DNA of 64,000 nt from Nomia melanderi (lineage: Eukaryota > Arthropoda > Insecta > Hymenoptera > Halictidae): positions 24,461,160 through 24,525,159 of the forward strand of contig NC_134999.1 of the NCBI RefSeq assembly GCF_051020985.1, written 5' to 3'. The notes below the pieces were generated by a model. That model was not told where the DNA came from. It saw only the letters and a list, made by a program, of their open reading frames with translations, and ran no database searches. Position 1 is the first letter of the stretch, and each line of letters begins with the position of its first letter. A program made the position numbers and the translations under genes. This document shows, in pieces, positions 53,866 through 64,000 of the stretch.

Positions 53866-55024
53866 AATATTTGACGGACAGTTGTTAGTCTCAGGAGTTA
53901 CTGGTGTCTGTTGAAGCTGGCAATTGTATCTTAGAAGCAATTGTAATTAAAAATTCACGCAATTGTGTTTCTTTCCCTTGTTTTTGTCGAGTAAACTATT
54001 CTGAGAAATTCTCAGTATACGCGTTGGCGAATCATTGTTTGGTTATTTCTGCGATAAATGAAAGGAGGAATGATTTTCAGCTGTCTGGTGGCTCTAGTGT
54101 TCATCGATCGATGATTCCTATTCGAGCTTTTTCGGTTCTTTGTCTGGACTCGCGGTCCGCAAGGATTTTCCGTTGCGGAAACAAAGGAAGCCAATCATTG
54201 GTGTTTTTTATTATTCTGTTGTGAATGTAAACTTCCAGCGATGCTTCGAGTTTCTAATCATGTTTCTTGGGGATGAAAGATTCTATGGAAAGCGAGTCTT
54301 TTGTTAGACCGTTGCTGTGAATTAATCAAATCGAGGAATTGCGGTTTTTAATTGATTCGCGGATTTTAGATGAGCTGTCGGTGATACAATTCCGTGGAAA
54401 ACATTGTTTGGAATATTAGAAATTGATTTTAACGTCAGGTTTCCTAATTATTGGTGAATCTTTTGTTTTGGAAGCAGATTCCATTGCTCAATTCAAATTT
54501 ATGGTCTCGTGATGTAGATCACATGGAAAATCTATAGAATTCGAGTGCAAAATGCTTAAATTAGACACTTAATTAAAGATTCTCCAAAATAGAGTATTGA
54601 GAGAGGTGATTAGAAGTTAGTTAAGTTTCAACCTTAATAAGAATTTAATATCAAGAGGTTTCATTTGAAAATCTTCTGAAATAGAAATGCTTGAACGTAA
54701 TAATTTGAGATTTCTCATTAAATTCACACAGGAATAGTCGAAATTGAATGTATACGGCGCTCGATAGCTTCCTTCTTTCCTGCCGCATCGTTTCAGGTCA
54801 CCCTGTAGAATATCGCATGATTCCAGGAACCGAGCCTAGTTATAACTCTCTTCTAAAGAGCGGCAGTAAAGATTGCGGTGATTAAATGTGATCTATACAT
54901 CGTCTAACTATATCTCTTTGACATCGAATTCTCTGTCCGCTGTACAAGTATTGAAATTAGGACACTAGAAAACAGACGTAATGTCGGTTGTCGAAGTTTA
55001 CTATCACTGAATCGTTGGAATTGT
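53866..55024. other. Long unique AT-rich stretch
   Basis: One 106-codon + open frame (53904-54224) overlaps a minus frame. No domain, no repeat family, no clear splice pair. Confidence 0.4.
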
Positions 55025-55290
55025 GAAACTAGCAGCTTGACGTGTGACTTTCGAGTGCAATTCTTTCGCTTTGCTTGTGAAGTTAACAGCAGGATGTTGA
55101 AATTGTTGCATTTTATGTGGAAGTAGTAGCTAGAAGTGTGACTTTAGAGTGAAATTTCTTTGCTTTGCTCACGAAGATGACAAATTGCTGAAATTGTTGC
55201 ATTTTACGTGAAACTAGTAGCTTAACGTGTGACTTTAGAATGAAATTTTGTTGCTTTGTTCACGAAGATAACAGCAATTGTTGAAATACG
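55025..55290. repeat. Tandem array, ~92-bp unit, 3 copies
   Basis: Units start at 55025, 55120 and 55210 (GAA.(C/T)TAG(C/T)AGCT) and share GTGTGACTTT, GCTTTG(C/T)T and TTGAAATTGTTGCATTTTA. Confidence 0.9.
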
Positions 55291-56455
55291 CCATTGTTTG
55301 TCTTTGATAAATATTAATTTCAATATTCTATAATACTTATCAATGAATGAGAATCTTTCTTTCGATTTGTTTCGTTTGAAATATAAAGGGACTAATTTTA
55401 TAAAGCTTATTCTATTAAAATACAATACATTTCTCAATACATAAATAACATTATCGATAAACAGTGACATCCAAAACTCAGCTAGCGAATCTGTCACTCC
55501 TAAACTCCTCGATTTCCTCCGTAGAAAACATTTGAAACCTCATTTGTCAACAGTTTCGCAGCCAGTAATTTTTTCGCTTCCCTGGAACTCAGTCGAGAGC
55601 GAGTAAACTTACTGTTGAAGTTGGCCGATATCGATTGAAAAGTTTGTTTAAAACATAGCACTCGTTGCTTCGTACGTCGAGCGAAAAGAATCTCCTGTCT
55701 TATAACGCGAGTCATGTTTCTGCCGACAACCGAAGGTAACTCATTAATCCGTTACATTTAGAATCCAAAAAATCTCAGGAAAACTCGAAAATAAATTTCC
55801 ATTCACTGTCTGTTTCACGAAACGAATTCTATTTTCACATGAACAAGTAATTCTTTGTTTCGCTTTGATCTCTCATTAAAATATACTCTGATTTATTTTA
55901 TTTTTATTTCAATTTTATTGCAGAACCAGGTTTTTCCAACTTTTCCACAGATTTTTCATCGAAACGGACTAATACAATAATTATTTTATTGATCATTTAC
56001 TAGAACAAGAAAATGTATATATATCTACGATTAGGAAGTGTAACAATTGATATAGAAATGTAACATTCCATTTGAGTCGAAGGGAATCGGGATTCAATTT
56101 TGTTAGTTTCTCGATAACAGATCTTTGGACTTTTAGTATTGAAAGGCTCCGTCATAGCGAGCTATAGACAGTAACGATCCGCATGTCGGTACTAACTTCG
56201 CCGTCTATAATTTAGATCCTTTCTTTGCAAAGCGTGGCTTCAACACCGAAACTAAGACGCAAGAATTTCGTACGCAAGCGGCTCTTGACACGTTCTTAAG
56301 TTAACTGTGGAATTTCGTTATCAAAACCTCTCGTTCTGCAATAAAATCGTTCTGAGCAATACGCAAGCATCGACAGTAAATCAGAAAACGATCGAACGAA
56401 CGAAATCACGATCGAATCCACGGTAAACAACAGCAAAACTTGTGTCCATCAAGAA
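55291..56455. other. Non-coding; isolated 3' splice-like site at 55893-55922
   Basis: TTTCAATTTTATTGCAG is a strong-looking acceptor on +, but the following sequence has no open exon with a partner donor. Open frames 55222-55497 and 55500-55715 (-) are adjacent but unrecognised. Confidence 0.4.
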
Positions 56456-56459
56456 TTAA

Positions 56460-56650
56460 CCCCCTGCCGTAATGACGAGTCAGACTCGTGAAGATTTCTA
56501 ACCTAATTTAACAAAGCAGACCATTTTTCTATGATCAATGTATTCAAATGAAATTTCCACCTGAAGTAGAATGGAAAGTTTCGTTATATTCCTTAGAAAT
56601 CGTCGATAGTAAAATATTATACTTCCTTAGTAACGAAAGTAAATAGTCCG
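56460..56650 (+). repeat. Family G, left end and interior
   Basis: TTAA 56456-56459 then CCCCTGCCGTAATG and the palindrome ACGAGTC-a-GACTCGT. The interior aligns with 18755-18870. The right terminus is decayed. Confidence 0.75.
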
Positions 56651-57421
56651 TCAAGAATCGTTAATTACCGGTAGTCCCATAACCACCGAAACAGCTTATG
56701 AAATCACGGCCCGAGGAGCGTCCGTGGAACAAATGCTCGCGGGATTCCCCGTCGATTTTCCTTGGCTTGGCCGAGAAAGTGGCGAAAAGTGGGGAAAAAC
56801 GTGGAAAAAGACAGGGGGAGTAGAATGGAGAAGGAGCGGGAGCACAAAAGACGAGAAACGAGAGCAAGCTCGGCGGGTCGAGGGGCGCGGGGGTTGTCGG
56901 GTTATCTAGCAAGTCACTTCATGGTGTGTATCCACCGACTACGAGGTATATCCCTTTACAGGTTGGGTGTTGCCGGAGGAGGAGGCGATGCGAGAGGTGT
57001 CATTTGTACACAAAAGAGGGTGGCGAAGCCGCGTTACCGTGGCACGTGCATTTAGGGGGGAGAAAGGGGGGGACAGCCAGACGGGGCCGGAGAAAAGAGC
57101 GGAACGTGTATTTACGAGCGTGCACGCGTGTATCGGGGCGCTATTCAAAGGCGACGCGGGAAATCTAATGAAAATTTTGAATAATAAATACGCAGGCCGC
57201 CGCGGGTTATTTCGGGAATGTTTGATCGCATTACTCGGGACGAGGAAACCCGATTTCGTTTTTAGACCGCGGCTGTTTATGCAGATTCGTCAATTTACTC
57301 GCTGATTTGTCAAACGGAAGATTTCCTACGTGCGAAAAGCGCGATTATTCAAATCTCGGGCTTATGTTGAATTGCGGTGAGTTGTCTACGGGGCTGTCTA
57401 ATGTTTCTAATTGGAATTGTG
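56651..57421. other. Unique block, GC- and purine-rich at 56690-57260
   Basis: Overlapping + frames (56724-57305) arise from low stop density; none recognised. Confidence 0.4.
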
Positions 57422-57425
57422 TTAA

Positions 57426-57666
57426 CCCCTTGACTTACAATAACGTATCAGACACGTAGTGTAGATTTTAAACAGAATCGAACAAGCATGAACATTACTC
57501 GATCCCTTTGAATTCAAATTTAATATTATTCTCCTATTGTCGATTATTATCTGGAGCAGAGATTAATATAGAATATGCCTCTAAATCTATTCTTTTTCTT
57601 AATGAGTTATTAATAACAAAGTAGTTGTATCGATCATAGTTGAGGAACAAATCGTAAGGTCAGGGG
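57426..57666 (+). mobile_element. TTAA element, family F, complete
   Basis: 241 bp between TTAA 57422-57425 and 57667-57670. Ends CCCCTTGACTTAC and GTAAGGTCAGGGG (inverted CCCCTGACCTTAC). Interior non-coding. Confidence 0.9.
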
Positions 57667-57837
57667 TTAAAGAGCAACATTGGGAAAAACGTCCATTCTT
57701 CGTTGCACGATTATTAGATAACAGATGTTTCTCTGAGAAATTATTCGATTGATTTAGCAACGCTCGGACTGAATGATAAATTGAAGGCTCGATAGATGCG
57801 GTCTTAGAGTTTCTATAGAGGTTATGACCGCCATTAA

Positions 57838-58074
57838 CCCCTTACGATCGGCAGATTTTCTGGTGACATTAGCAACTAGTCGAAGCAGATGTATATACTT
57901 TCAAAGTTGTTTTTCTAGGTGGTTTATAATAGATACATGGATATTAAAGGTTTGTTGAATATAAATACTGTGAAGAATAAGAAACAATAGGTCTCGATCG
58001 TAAAACGCACGCCATATTGGTAGTCGAAAACGAACGTTAAGTGTCGCCATCTTGGTGGCACCGGCCGGGCGGAG
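57838..58074. mobile_element. Possible TTAA element (S) with YY1/Pho-like words
   Basis: TTAA 57834-57837 then CCCCTTACGATCGG; TTAA 58075-58078 preceded by GGCCGGGCGGAG. The inverted-repeat match is weak. Contains CACGCCATATTGG and GTCGCCATCTTGGTGG near the right end. Confidence 0.5.
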
Positions 58075-58137
58075 TTAATGTACAATGGTGAATGAATTTC
58101 ACAGCAACGAAAGAAATGATTTGTTTATTTATTGCAG

Positions 58138-58328
58138 TATTTTTTACTAGAAATATTCAACGTTCCGAGATCTAGACGATATTGAAAGCAATCTAACAAT
58201 TCACAGAGGAATCAAGCAACGAAGCTATTCTATTTAAATAGTTCACATAGGAAAGTTCCATTTAAAATAAATATTCAACTCATCTTGTATCGAATCAAGT
58301 GACTGAGAGTCACCCCTGTGCAAAGGGT
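58138..58328 (-). repeat. Family A, reverse
   Basis: TTTTTTACTAGAAATATTC to CAAGTGACTGAGAGTCACCC and TGTGCAAAGGG. The left TTAA end is missing and the right reads GTAAA. Confidence 0.8.
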
Positions 58329-59102
58329 AAAAGTTCACAGATGAAACGATGTTTCCCTTCCACATGAACTGGAGAAATAGGGGAAATGGTCAATTCCTTG
58401 TTTCGGTCTGATGAATTGTCTATGGTGCTCGTTGTCTAATGTTTCTAATTGGAATAGTGTTGGTAAAGTAAGTAGTTAATGTGTGATAGTTAATATTGAA
58501 TATCAAACGTTCTCGACTGTTCCAATAACGATTACAAAATGAACTGTAAACGCAGAAAATTCAATTGAGAAGAAATGATAAAACCGAGGAGATAATTTCA
58601 AGTAAAAATTTCAGGTGTCTTTCGACACCTTGGGTAGTTCTAGTGTTAACAAACGATTTTACGATCTTACAGCTAATTCGCGGCATTTATCATTACACAC
58701 TTTTCCTCGGTCTTCGAACCGGCGAGATTACTGCCGGACGAGCAGAACTAAACCTAGTTAACCGACATTAATTGCGCTGAATCGGGGAAGATTGATTCCG
58801 CCTAACATATAATTGACTCATTAATTTCCGAGCGTTGCATCACGCGTAGGCGCGATGCTCGCAACGTTTCATTAGCTCCTAATGAGATCATCGACGCGGA
58901 GAAACAGGAATTACGACTCGTACCTGCAATCTCGCGATTGTTCTTTCCGTGGCTTGCTAAGGAAAGAATTCTTTCGTCGAAAGGAAATGATTGTTTATAG
59001 ATCTCAATTACAGATAGAGAACTAGCTCTTCGAATCTCAAAGTTTGCTTACGATTTTGTGAATCGTAAATTTTAGAACCAGCTTGTTGCAATTATTTTAT
59101 CG
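58329..59102. other. Non-coding, GC-richer at 58660-58960
   Basis: No gene recognised. 58990-59060 is a faint echo of repeat N words. Confidence 0.4.
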
Positions 59103-59177
59103 TGGAAACTAGGAACGTGGGTCTATTGAGATTCGAAGTGGTTTTCTCAGATTAGGCGTTACTTAATTAACTTTTTG
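59103..59177 (-). repeat. Inverted partial homologue of repeat N
   Basis: Reverse of 59569-59644: AAAAAGTTAATTAAGTAA, CTCAATAGACCCACGTTCC and CTAGTTTCC. It diverges more than the two full N copies do from each other, so it is older. It sits 40 bp before N copy 2. Confidence 0.8.
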
Positions 59178-59216
59178 GCATGGTTCCCGTTCGCGTGAAC
59201 CCGTACTTGTATCTGT

Positions 59217-59800
59217 GACTTTATAGTTTCGGAATCGAGTCTTTGAGAGAATACTATTACAAAAAGATACAAATCGTTCTACCGGTCAAATAACCGGTCG
59301 TGGTAGGTAAGACTACAAATTTTTCTCAGAAAATAAACAATAAAAAAAGGAGTGAATATTGAAGAATGTTTTACACATGTATTTTCGGAAAAGTCGTGAA
59401 GTACAAAGACGATCAGATACATTATTTATTAACAAATGAATTGTCTAGAACAATTTAGAGTGAGTGATCTATTAATAGATCACTGAGACTTAATGGGTTA
59501 ACACTAGAACTCCTCGATTTTTCCTTTGGGATTGCTGAATACGTGCGAATATCTCTGAGGAATTACTGAAAAGTTGTTTAAGTAATACCTAAGCTGAAAT
59601 TTCAAGCAATTTAGATCTCAATAAACCCACGTTTCTAGTTTTGGCAATGAATTTTTCAAAGATCAACTCGATAGATTCAGTGTTCACTGAGAAATTCCTA
59701 AAGAAGTTAATTAAGTATAAAGGCGATTCAATTACGTCTATAGGAAATTCTAATCGAAATTTGAAAAACAGTCATTCGACTGCGGTAGGAATAGTGTTAA
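59217..59800 (+). mobile_element. Composite repeat N, copy 2
   Basis: Same structure as 11951-12538: internal TTAA 59498-59501, closing TTAA 59797-59800, palindrome 59463-59484. The open frame from 59647 differs from copy 1 at its 3' end, arguing against a conserved protein. Confidence 0.87.
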
Positions 59801-61309
59801 CACAGCAACTTCTTCCAAGACCGTTTCTTCCCGGTCCGCGTAACCAAATAATTGATGCAGCGAATAACAAGCCAGAAATTTAACGACGGCCAGGGATGAC
59901 AGTAAATTCGTCGCAGCATCGTTCCGAGTTTGTTGTACAGCGGTCGCGAGTATGCATACGAAAGGGGGAGGTATTTTCTGGCACGTTGTTACCCCGGATT
60001 ATGGCGCGCGTCTTCAACCCCGAGAGGTTATACGGCCGGAAGTTGAATGGTCTCTACAAAAGTTTCACCGTCGTGGAGCTCTGTCCTCGTTAATTCCAAA
60101 GTTTCGCGAATCTCTACCCTCTCCGCAGTATTCCCTCGGTTTTTTCGTCGCGAGGGGAGCGGGATGAGGAAAGAAACCCTCGCGGTTGCCGCGCGAGCGT
60201 CCATTTTCAGCCTAACGCAGAAAACCGTCATTGTCAGTAACAAGACGATCGGACACCCGTTTCTTCGAATTATTCAAGCTCTATCAGCTGTTTTTTAATT
60301 ATCAGAACGCTTCGTAACAAGCCTGACACGTGCATCTTGCTGTTTTAGACTTATTGCGAGCATTCTTTCGATCGGTACATTTGATATTCTAGTAAATCGA
60401 GATTTCTCTTTATTTTAGCCAACTGAGAAATCAACTTTTAAGCCTTCGAATTAAAATTATTATTTTAGATACTCAGATATTCAGAAGCTTCTCGTTGGAG
60501 ATGCTCAATATTTTCTAATGAGACTCTTTATGTCATTCACAGATTGATGCGTTGTAGTTTAATATTAACCCCTTGCTCTATAACTCCTACAATTGTATTG
60601 AACTCTGTAGGCTCCAATATTGTAGCAGTTATTAAATATTCTAATGAATCTTCGTTCCTAGTTCTCTAGGAACAATAGAAATGTCCGTAAATCTATCGTT
60701 AAAGAAATACTTTCATGAGCACAAAACAGTGCGCAATGGTTGATTGGTAGAATCGTCTGATGTCAAGGATTTAAACCAAAGTTCCATCGAATTTGGTCAC
60801 GTCGATATCGGCTGATCGTGGTTAGCAACAAGCAGAGCTCGTCGATCATTAACGGTAGCCGAAGAAGATCGTCCGTCGGCGGAACAGGGGGAAAATAGCG
60901 TGCGAAGCTTCAGCAATTAGTGCTCCCGTTTGGCTGGCGAACAAACGTTGCTCGCCGCTCCGGCGGAATAACACCCACGCGATAAAAATCACAGCGTGGC
61001 GGTCGTTTAACGCACTGGAAACACTGGAAATGTTATTAGGAAGAGAGTCGTGCTTCCTAGTTACATTCCATTTCCGCGCGCTCCATCAACTGATTCAGCG
61101 AAACGAATTCCTCCCCACCGTCGCCGCTTCCTTCTTTCGCTCCCTTTCCCGTCTACTTGAATTTACCGCCTGCTTTTTGCTTCCTGCGAGTTTTCAATGG
61201 ACCCCTCGCCGCTTCCTTTAATCCTCCTCCGATGAATGCTCGGTCATTTTCACTTGGCTACCTGTTGTTGTATTCAGCTGTTACTTGTTTTGTCTGTTCG
61301 ATGCATATA
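59801..61309. other. Mostly unique; P-family end at 60595-60640
   Basis: GC-richer blocks at 59810-60260 and 60780-61230. 60595-60640 has TTGAACTCTGTAGGCTCCAA then TATTGTAGCAGTT (family P). Open frames are short and unrecognised. Confidence 0.45.
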
Positions 61310-61624
61310 TTAGACTGTAGTGTTATTGGACGATTGTGTGATTGAAAATTTTGTTTTGGGAGTTTTGATGTGTGGATGCGGTGTGTCTGTGGAAGTGTAG
61401 TGTTATTAGGCGATAGAGTAATTGAAAATTCGTTATTTTCTGAGTTTAGACGTCTACATACAGTACACGCACAAAACAATACCGTCATTTACTACACAAT
61501 TTCGCAATAGTTCGATAAACTGCAAAGTTGACTTTACAAAGCATCTACAACTTATTTCACAAATACGAAACCTTCATCCCAAACAGAACACGAATTGACT
61601 TCTAATCTCTGATTTCCAAACCTT
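61310..61624. repeat. Short duplication at 61314-61430, then AT-rich sequence
   Basis: TGTAGTGTTATT(G/A)G.CGAT and GTAATTGAAAATT-like words occur at 61315 and 61397. The remainder is unique. Confidence 0.75.
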
Positions 61625-61628
61625 TTAA

Positions 61629-62033
61629 CCCTTTGCAGTCGAAGATTCTTTGAAATATACAAAACCTTCGGCAGATTAAGTTAAATAATACACCAATTGC
61701 TTAATTAACACGTTATGCGCCACGAAACATAGACATAGAGTTTGTCTTCTGTAGCCAAGAAGAGTAGGAATAATTATTCAGATTTGGCGTTGCAACGTTT
61801 GCGTTGCACTATTATCAACTTAGTTGCCATATTAAACATTTTCATTTCACATCGGTTGTCTTGTACGTTACGATTGTTTTTTAGTCATTCAGAAGCGTCA
61901 GTCACCAGTGACTGGTGATGAAAAGGCAACTATGATCTAATCTCTTCCTATTCAACCAATTAAATCATTTACTCGCGACTCAGTGTTACAAATATACACT
62001 TCCATCTCGAAACATCAACATTCGTCATCAGAG
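61629..62033 (-). mobile_element. TTAA element, family B, interrupted by a C-like element
   Basis: TTAA 61625-61628 then CCCTTTGCAGTCGAAGATTC; TTAA 62034-62037 preceded by ACATTCGTCATCAGAG. Reverse B breaks after CCAATTGCTTAA (61704) and resumes near 61931 with TGATCTAATCTC. Without the insert it would be about 180 bp. Confidence 0.82.
61705..61930. mobile_element. Nested C-like element
   Basis: Starts TTAACACGTTATGCGCC; near the right end is CAGTCAC-ca-GTGACTG (61900-61915). The right TTAA has been lost, so its boundary is approximate. Confidence 0.65.
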
Positions 62034-62037
62034 TTAA

Positions 62038-62639
62038 CCCTCATCATGACGTCACTCAAAAATAAAACGATCAAAATATCTTCTATACTTTCCACAGCAA
62101 AGTGGGACGTAACGAAAGGGCAGCTCGCAGATAGCGCGTAAATAGCATCCTCTTCACTCGCGAGTTCGCAGCGTGTAATATGGTAACGAGGCGGTATTTA
62201 CGGACACAAGTGTTGTCTACCTGCTGGAATTTTTCGGCCGAAACGGTGAAATATCCCGGCGTTCGGCGAGAGCTTCTTTTCGAGTGCGGAGAACAACAGC
62301 CATTTCCTTTCGGGCGGCGCCGCCGCGCGACAATTAAAATTTCCTCCCGGATATCAGCTTGTACACGGTGTGTTAGCACTTCAATAACAGCGGAAATAAT
62401 AGCAGCCGGGCTGGCTAAGAGCAAGCTTGCCGGCAATAGGCAGCTTGTAACCAAGCCACCCCTTTTCTGCTCTGTGCAACTCACGCTGGAATTTGGCCGT
62501 CGGCGTGGAATACGGCTCGCTAATTCACGCTAATCTAATTTACCGGGAGTTGAAGTAGCGAAAGGCACGAGCTGCCGTTGAGTTCAGCGAGAGAGCAAGG
62601 GCTCGGAGGTTAGAGTTTTCGATTATTGTTTTGATGTTT
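62038..62639. other. Unique sequence, GC-richer
   Basis: Open frames 62083-62484 (-) and 62180-62533 (+) overlap on opposite strands; neither has a recognised domain. Confidence 0.4.
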
Positions 62640-62783
62640 ATCGGAGAATCTGTGGTTCGAGTAATTTGACTATGGAATCCGTTGGTTAAGCCTTTGCACT
62701 CCAAAGGTGCCTCTCAGTTAGATTGGTGCATGAGAATTTTTATAGGAATAGATATTAATCACATCAAATGCTCCGTAGTAGTG
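62640..62783 (+). repeat. A-variant segment shared with 40365-40470
   Basis: GAGAATCTGTG.TT(C/T)GAGTAATTT, CCTTTGCACTCCAAAGGTGC and GATTGGTGCATGAGAATTTT match 40365-40470 nearly throughout. Confidence 0.85.
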
Positions 62784-62787
62784 TTAA

Positions 62788-62984
62788 CCCCTTAACGCAC
62801 AGTTTTTTTGAAAAAAAAACCGGCCAAAAGAAATCAATTTTGATATACTGCGCTTTTGTTCCATGGAAAAAGGCTATATTTTATTCTTGAATAAATAAGT
62901 GTTATTGCTTTGTTATTTTCACATTATTATTTTCACAGTTTGGGCTGTTTAGCTCGAATTAACTCGAGCGTACAAGTTAAGGGG
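62788..62984. mobile_element. TTAA element, family R, complete
   Basis: 197 bp between TTAA 62784-62787 and 62985-62988. Ends CCCCTTAACGCAC and GTACAAGTTAAGGGG. Near the right end, CTCGA-attaac-TCGAG forms a one-ended stem. Confidence 0.88.
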
Positions 62985-62988
62985 TTAA

Positions 62989-63060
62989 ACTGACTTTTTG
63001 ACGTTTATCGGTAAACTCTGAATTGAAGGCTAATTGGTGTACGATTCAATTTGCGTATTG
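62989..63060. other. Short unique spacer
   Basis: Nothing recognised. Confidence 0.4.
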
Positions 63061-63220
63061 TACCAGTCAAAATGACTAGTTTCAGTTTTTTGTTTAGCAA
63101 TTGTTGGTATCTTCGAAGCATTGGATATTCGAAATGATTTTGAAAATAGTTTCACTTGAATGCTATAATGAATGTCTGAAGAAACCGAAAATAATCTATT
63201 ACAGTATTCATAGCGATTAT
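63061..63220 (-). repeat. Family E, reverse, joined to A
   Basis: CCAGTCA-aaa-TGACTAG palindrome, TTGGTATCTTCGAAGCATTG, GAAGAAACCGAAAATAATC. Runs into family A at about 63221. Confidence 0.8.
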
Positions 63221-63422
63221 CCAAAGTTGCCTCTCGATTGCATGAAAATATGAAAATTTCGTATTTAACATTGAATCTTGAGTAATCTGTCGATACGTGG
63301 AATGAAATAAAATACCATTGTTTCCATTTTGTGAATAGATCCCTCGTTAAGTTGAAGAAAATGTCATCTATCTCATAAAAATAAATTGAATATTTCTGGC
63401 GACATTTTTCGAGTGCAAAGGG
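63221..63422 (+). repeat. Family A, forward
   Basis: AAAGTTGCCTCTCGATTGC to TTTTTCGAGTGCAAAGGG, TTAA 63423-63426. The left TTAA end is missing because of the junction with E. Confidence 0.82.
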
Positions 63423-63426
63423 TTAA

Positions 63427-63822
63427 TTAGTTCTTGGATTAGTGGAAGTGAGGATGTCGCTTGTGAAAATTTCTAGTCTTGCATTTGTGCGAATAGAGTC
63501 TTTCTAAATGTCTTGGTAATTGAAGTACTTGGGACATAAATATTAATAAATAAATATTCCCAGGTGCGAGATGAAATTTTGTTCATTTAATATATCGTTT
63601 GATTGGTTTCTTAATCTTCATCCTGTTTCCACTTGCGATTTCTAGATCAATTGAGCAAGAATCAATATTCGCCCACGATCAAAGCAAACAGCTACTTGGC
63701 TATTAATTATCCTCTAATGAAGCATCCGTTTAATACACAGAACCCGTCGATCTGACGGATGTTGAATGTTTCAACATTTAACAGTTTTCTAGGAATAGCT
63801 CGAACCTCTATAAATACAATAT
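63427..63822. other. Non-coding; CCGTC-gatct-GACGG stem at 63747
   Basis: The stem resembles the family E2 palindrome at 39520. No complete element is visible. Confidence 0.45.
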
Positions 63823-63826
63823 TAAC

Positions 63827-64000
63827 CCTTTGCACTCGACCTTTGTCATTTGATTTCACCGAAGAAAATGATAAAATCTCAAATTCCATATTACATTGTC
63901 TATAACGTATAGACAGAAATAGTTCTGTCACATAATTTGCAAGGTATTTCTTTATGTTGTAAAAAATATCACTTGAGAATATTTCTTGAGAATATTCTCG
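63827..64000 (+). mobile_element. Family A, forward, cut by the window end
   Basis: TTAA 63823-63826 then CCCTTTGCACTCGACC. Interior matches other A/A2 copies. The right end lies beyond the window. Confidence 0.8.

Noticed and set aside
55893..55930. Strong-looking + strand acceptor TTTTATTGCAG followed by AACCAGGT
   Set aside because: No donor of comparable quality and no open reading frame downstream; not an AG|GTAAGT ratchet site.

Overview
Organism and gene content. This is animal nuclear DNA, almost certainly insect and plausibly a bee or other hymenopteran. It is AT-rich but full of CpG-containing words such as TCGAA and CGCG, it has no operon-like gene packing, and it is crowded with ~200-bp TTAA-flanked repeats. 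I found no protein-coding exon, rRNA or tRNA that I can defend. The longest open frames come from tandem repeats that happen to lack stops. The window reads as the inside of a very large intron, or intergenic DNA around one. The best functional evidence is on the + strand: two sites where a 3' splice site is fused directly to a 5' splice site (22880|22881 and 46631|46632, 23.75 kb apart). This is the signature of recursive (ratchet) splicing. Both are followed 31 or 38 nt later by a second donor in a nearly identical context, so they look like two related recursive-splicing cassettes. The host gene cannot be identified from this window. Repeat landscape. Roughly a third to a half of the window consists of short non-autonomous elements bounded by TTAA, the piggyBac-type target site. 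At least ten families can be told apart by terminal sequence; the letters are mine: A CCCTTTGCACTCGA, B CCCTTTGCGGACGAA, C CACGTTGAATGCC, E CACTAGAAC or CACTAGATTTACGG, F CCCCTTGACTTAC, G CCCCTTGCGGTA, H CCCTTTGTCCGAAG, I CCACTTGTGCTGGAAA, L CACTTTGACTGC, P CCCTTTGAACTCTGTAGG, R CCCCTTAACGCAC. Two insertions (38756-38953 and 52829-53014) sit inside tandem arrays whose sister units keep the empty site, which shows directly that the target duplication is TTAA. Four nested insertions and several head-to-tail trains sharing one TTAA show repeated waves of activity. Many families carry a palindrome just inside one end only. Two copies of a ~585-bp composite (11951-12538 and 59217-59800) are about 98% identical and look recent. 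Layout. 1-22.8 kb: TTAA repeats alternating with unique, more GC-rich blocks. 22.8-23 kb: first recursive site. 24.1-24.6 kb: pyrimidine-rich 73-bp minisatellite. 25.4 kb: GC-rich island. 26-38 kb: many local tandem duplications of about 60-240 bp. 38-42 kb: nested and chained TTAA elements plus a weak TATA promoter candidate. 46.3-46.7 kb: a 121-bp-arm inverted repeat beside the second recursive site. 49.6-50.4 kb: array carrying AAAATGGCGGG (YY1/Pho-like) words. 51.05-51.39 kb: second large inverted repeat. 52.5-64 kb: more of the same mosaic, ending inside a family A copy.
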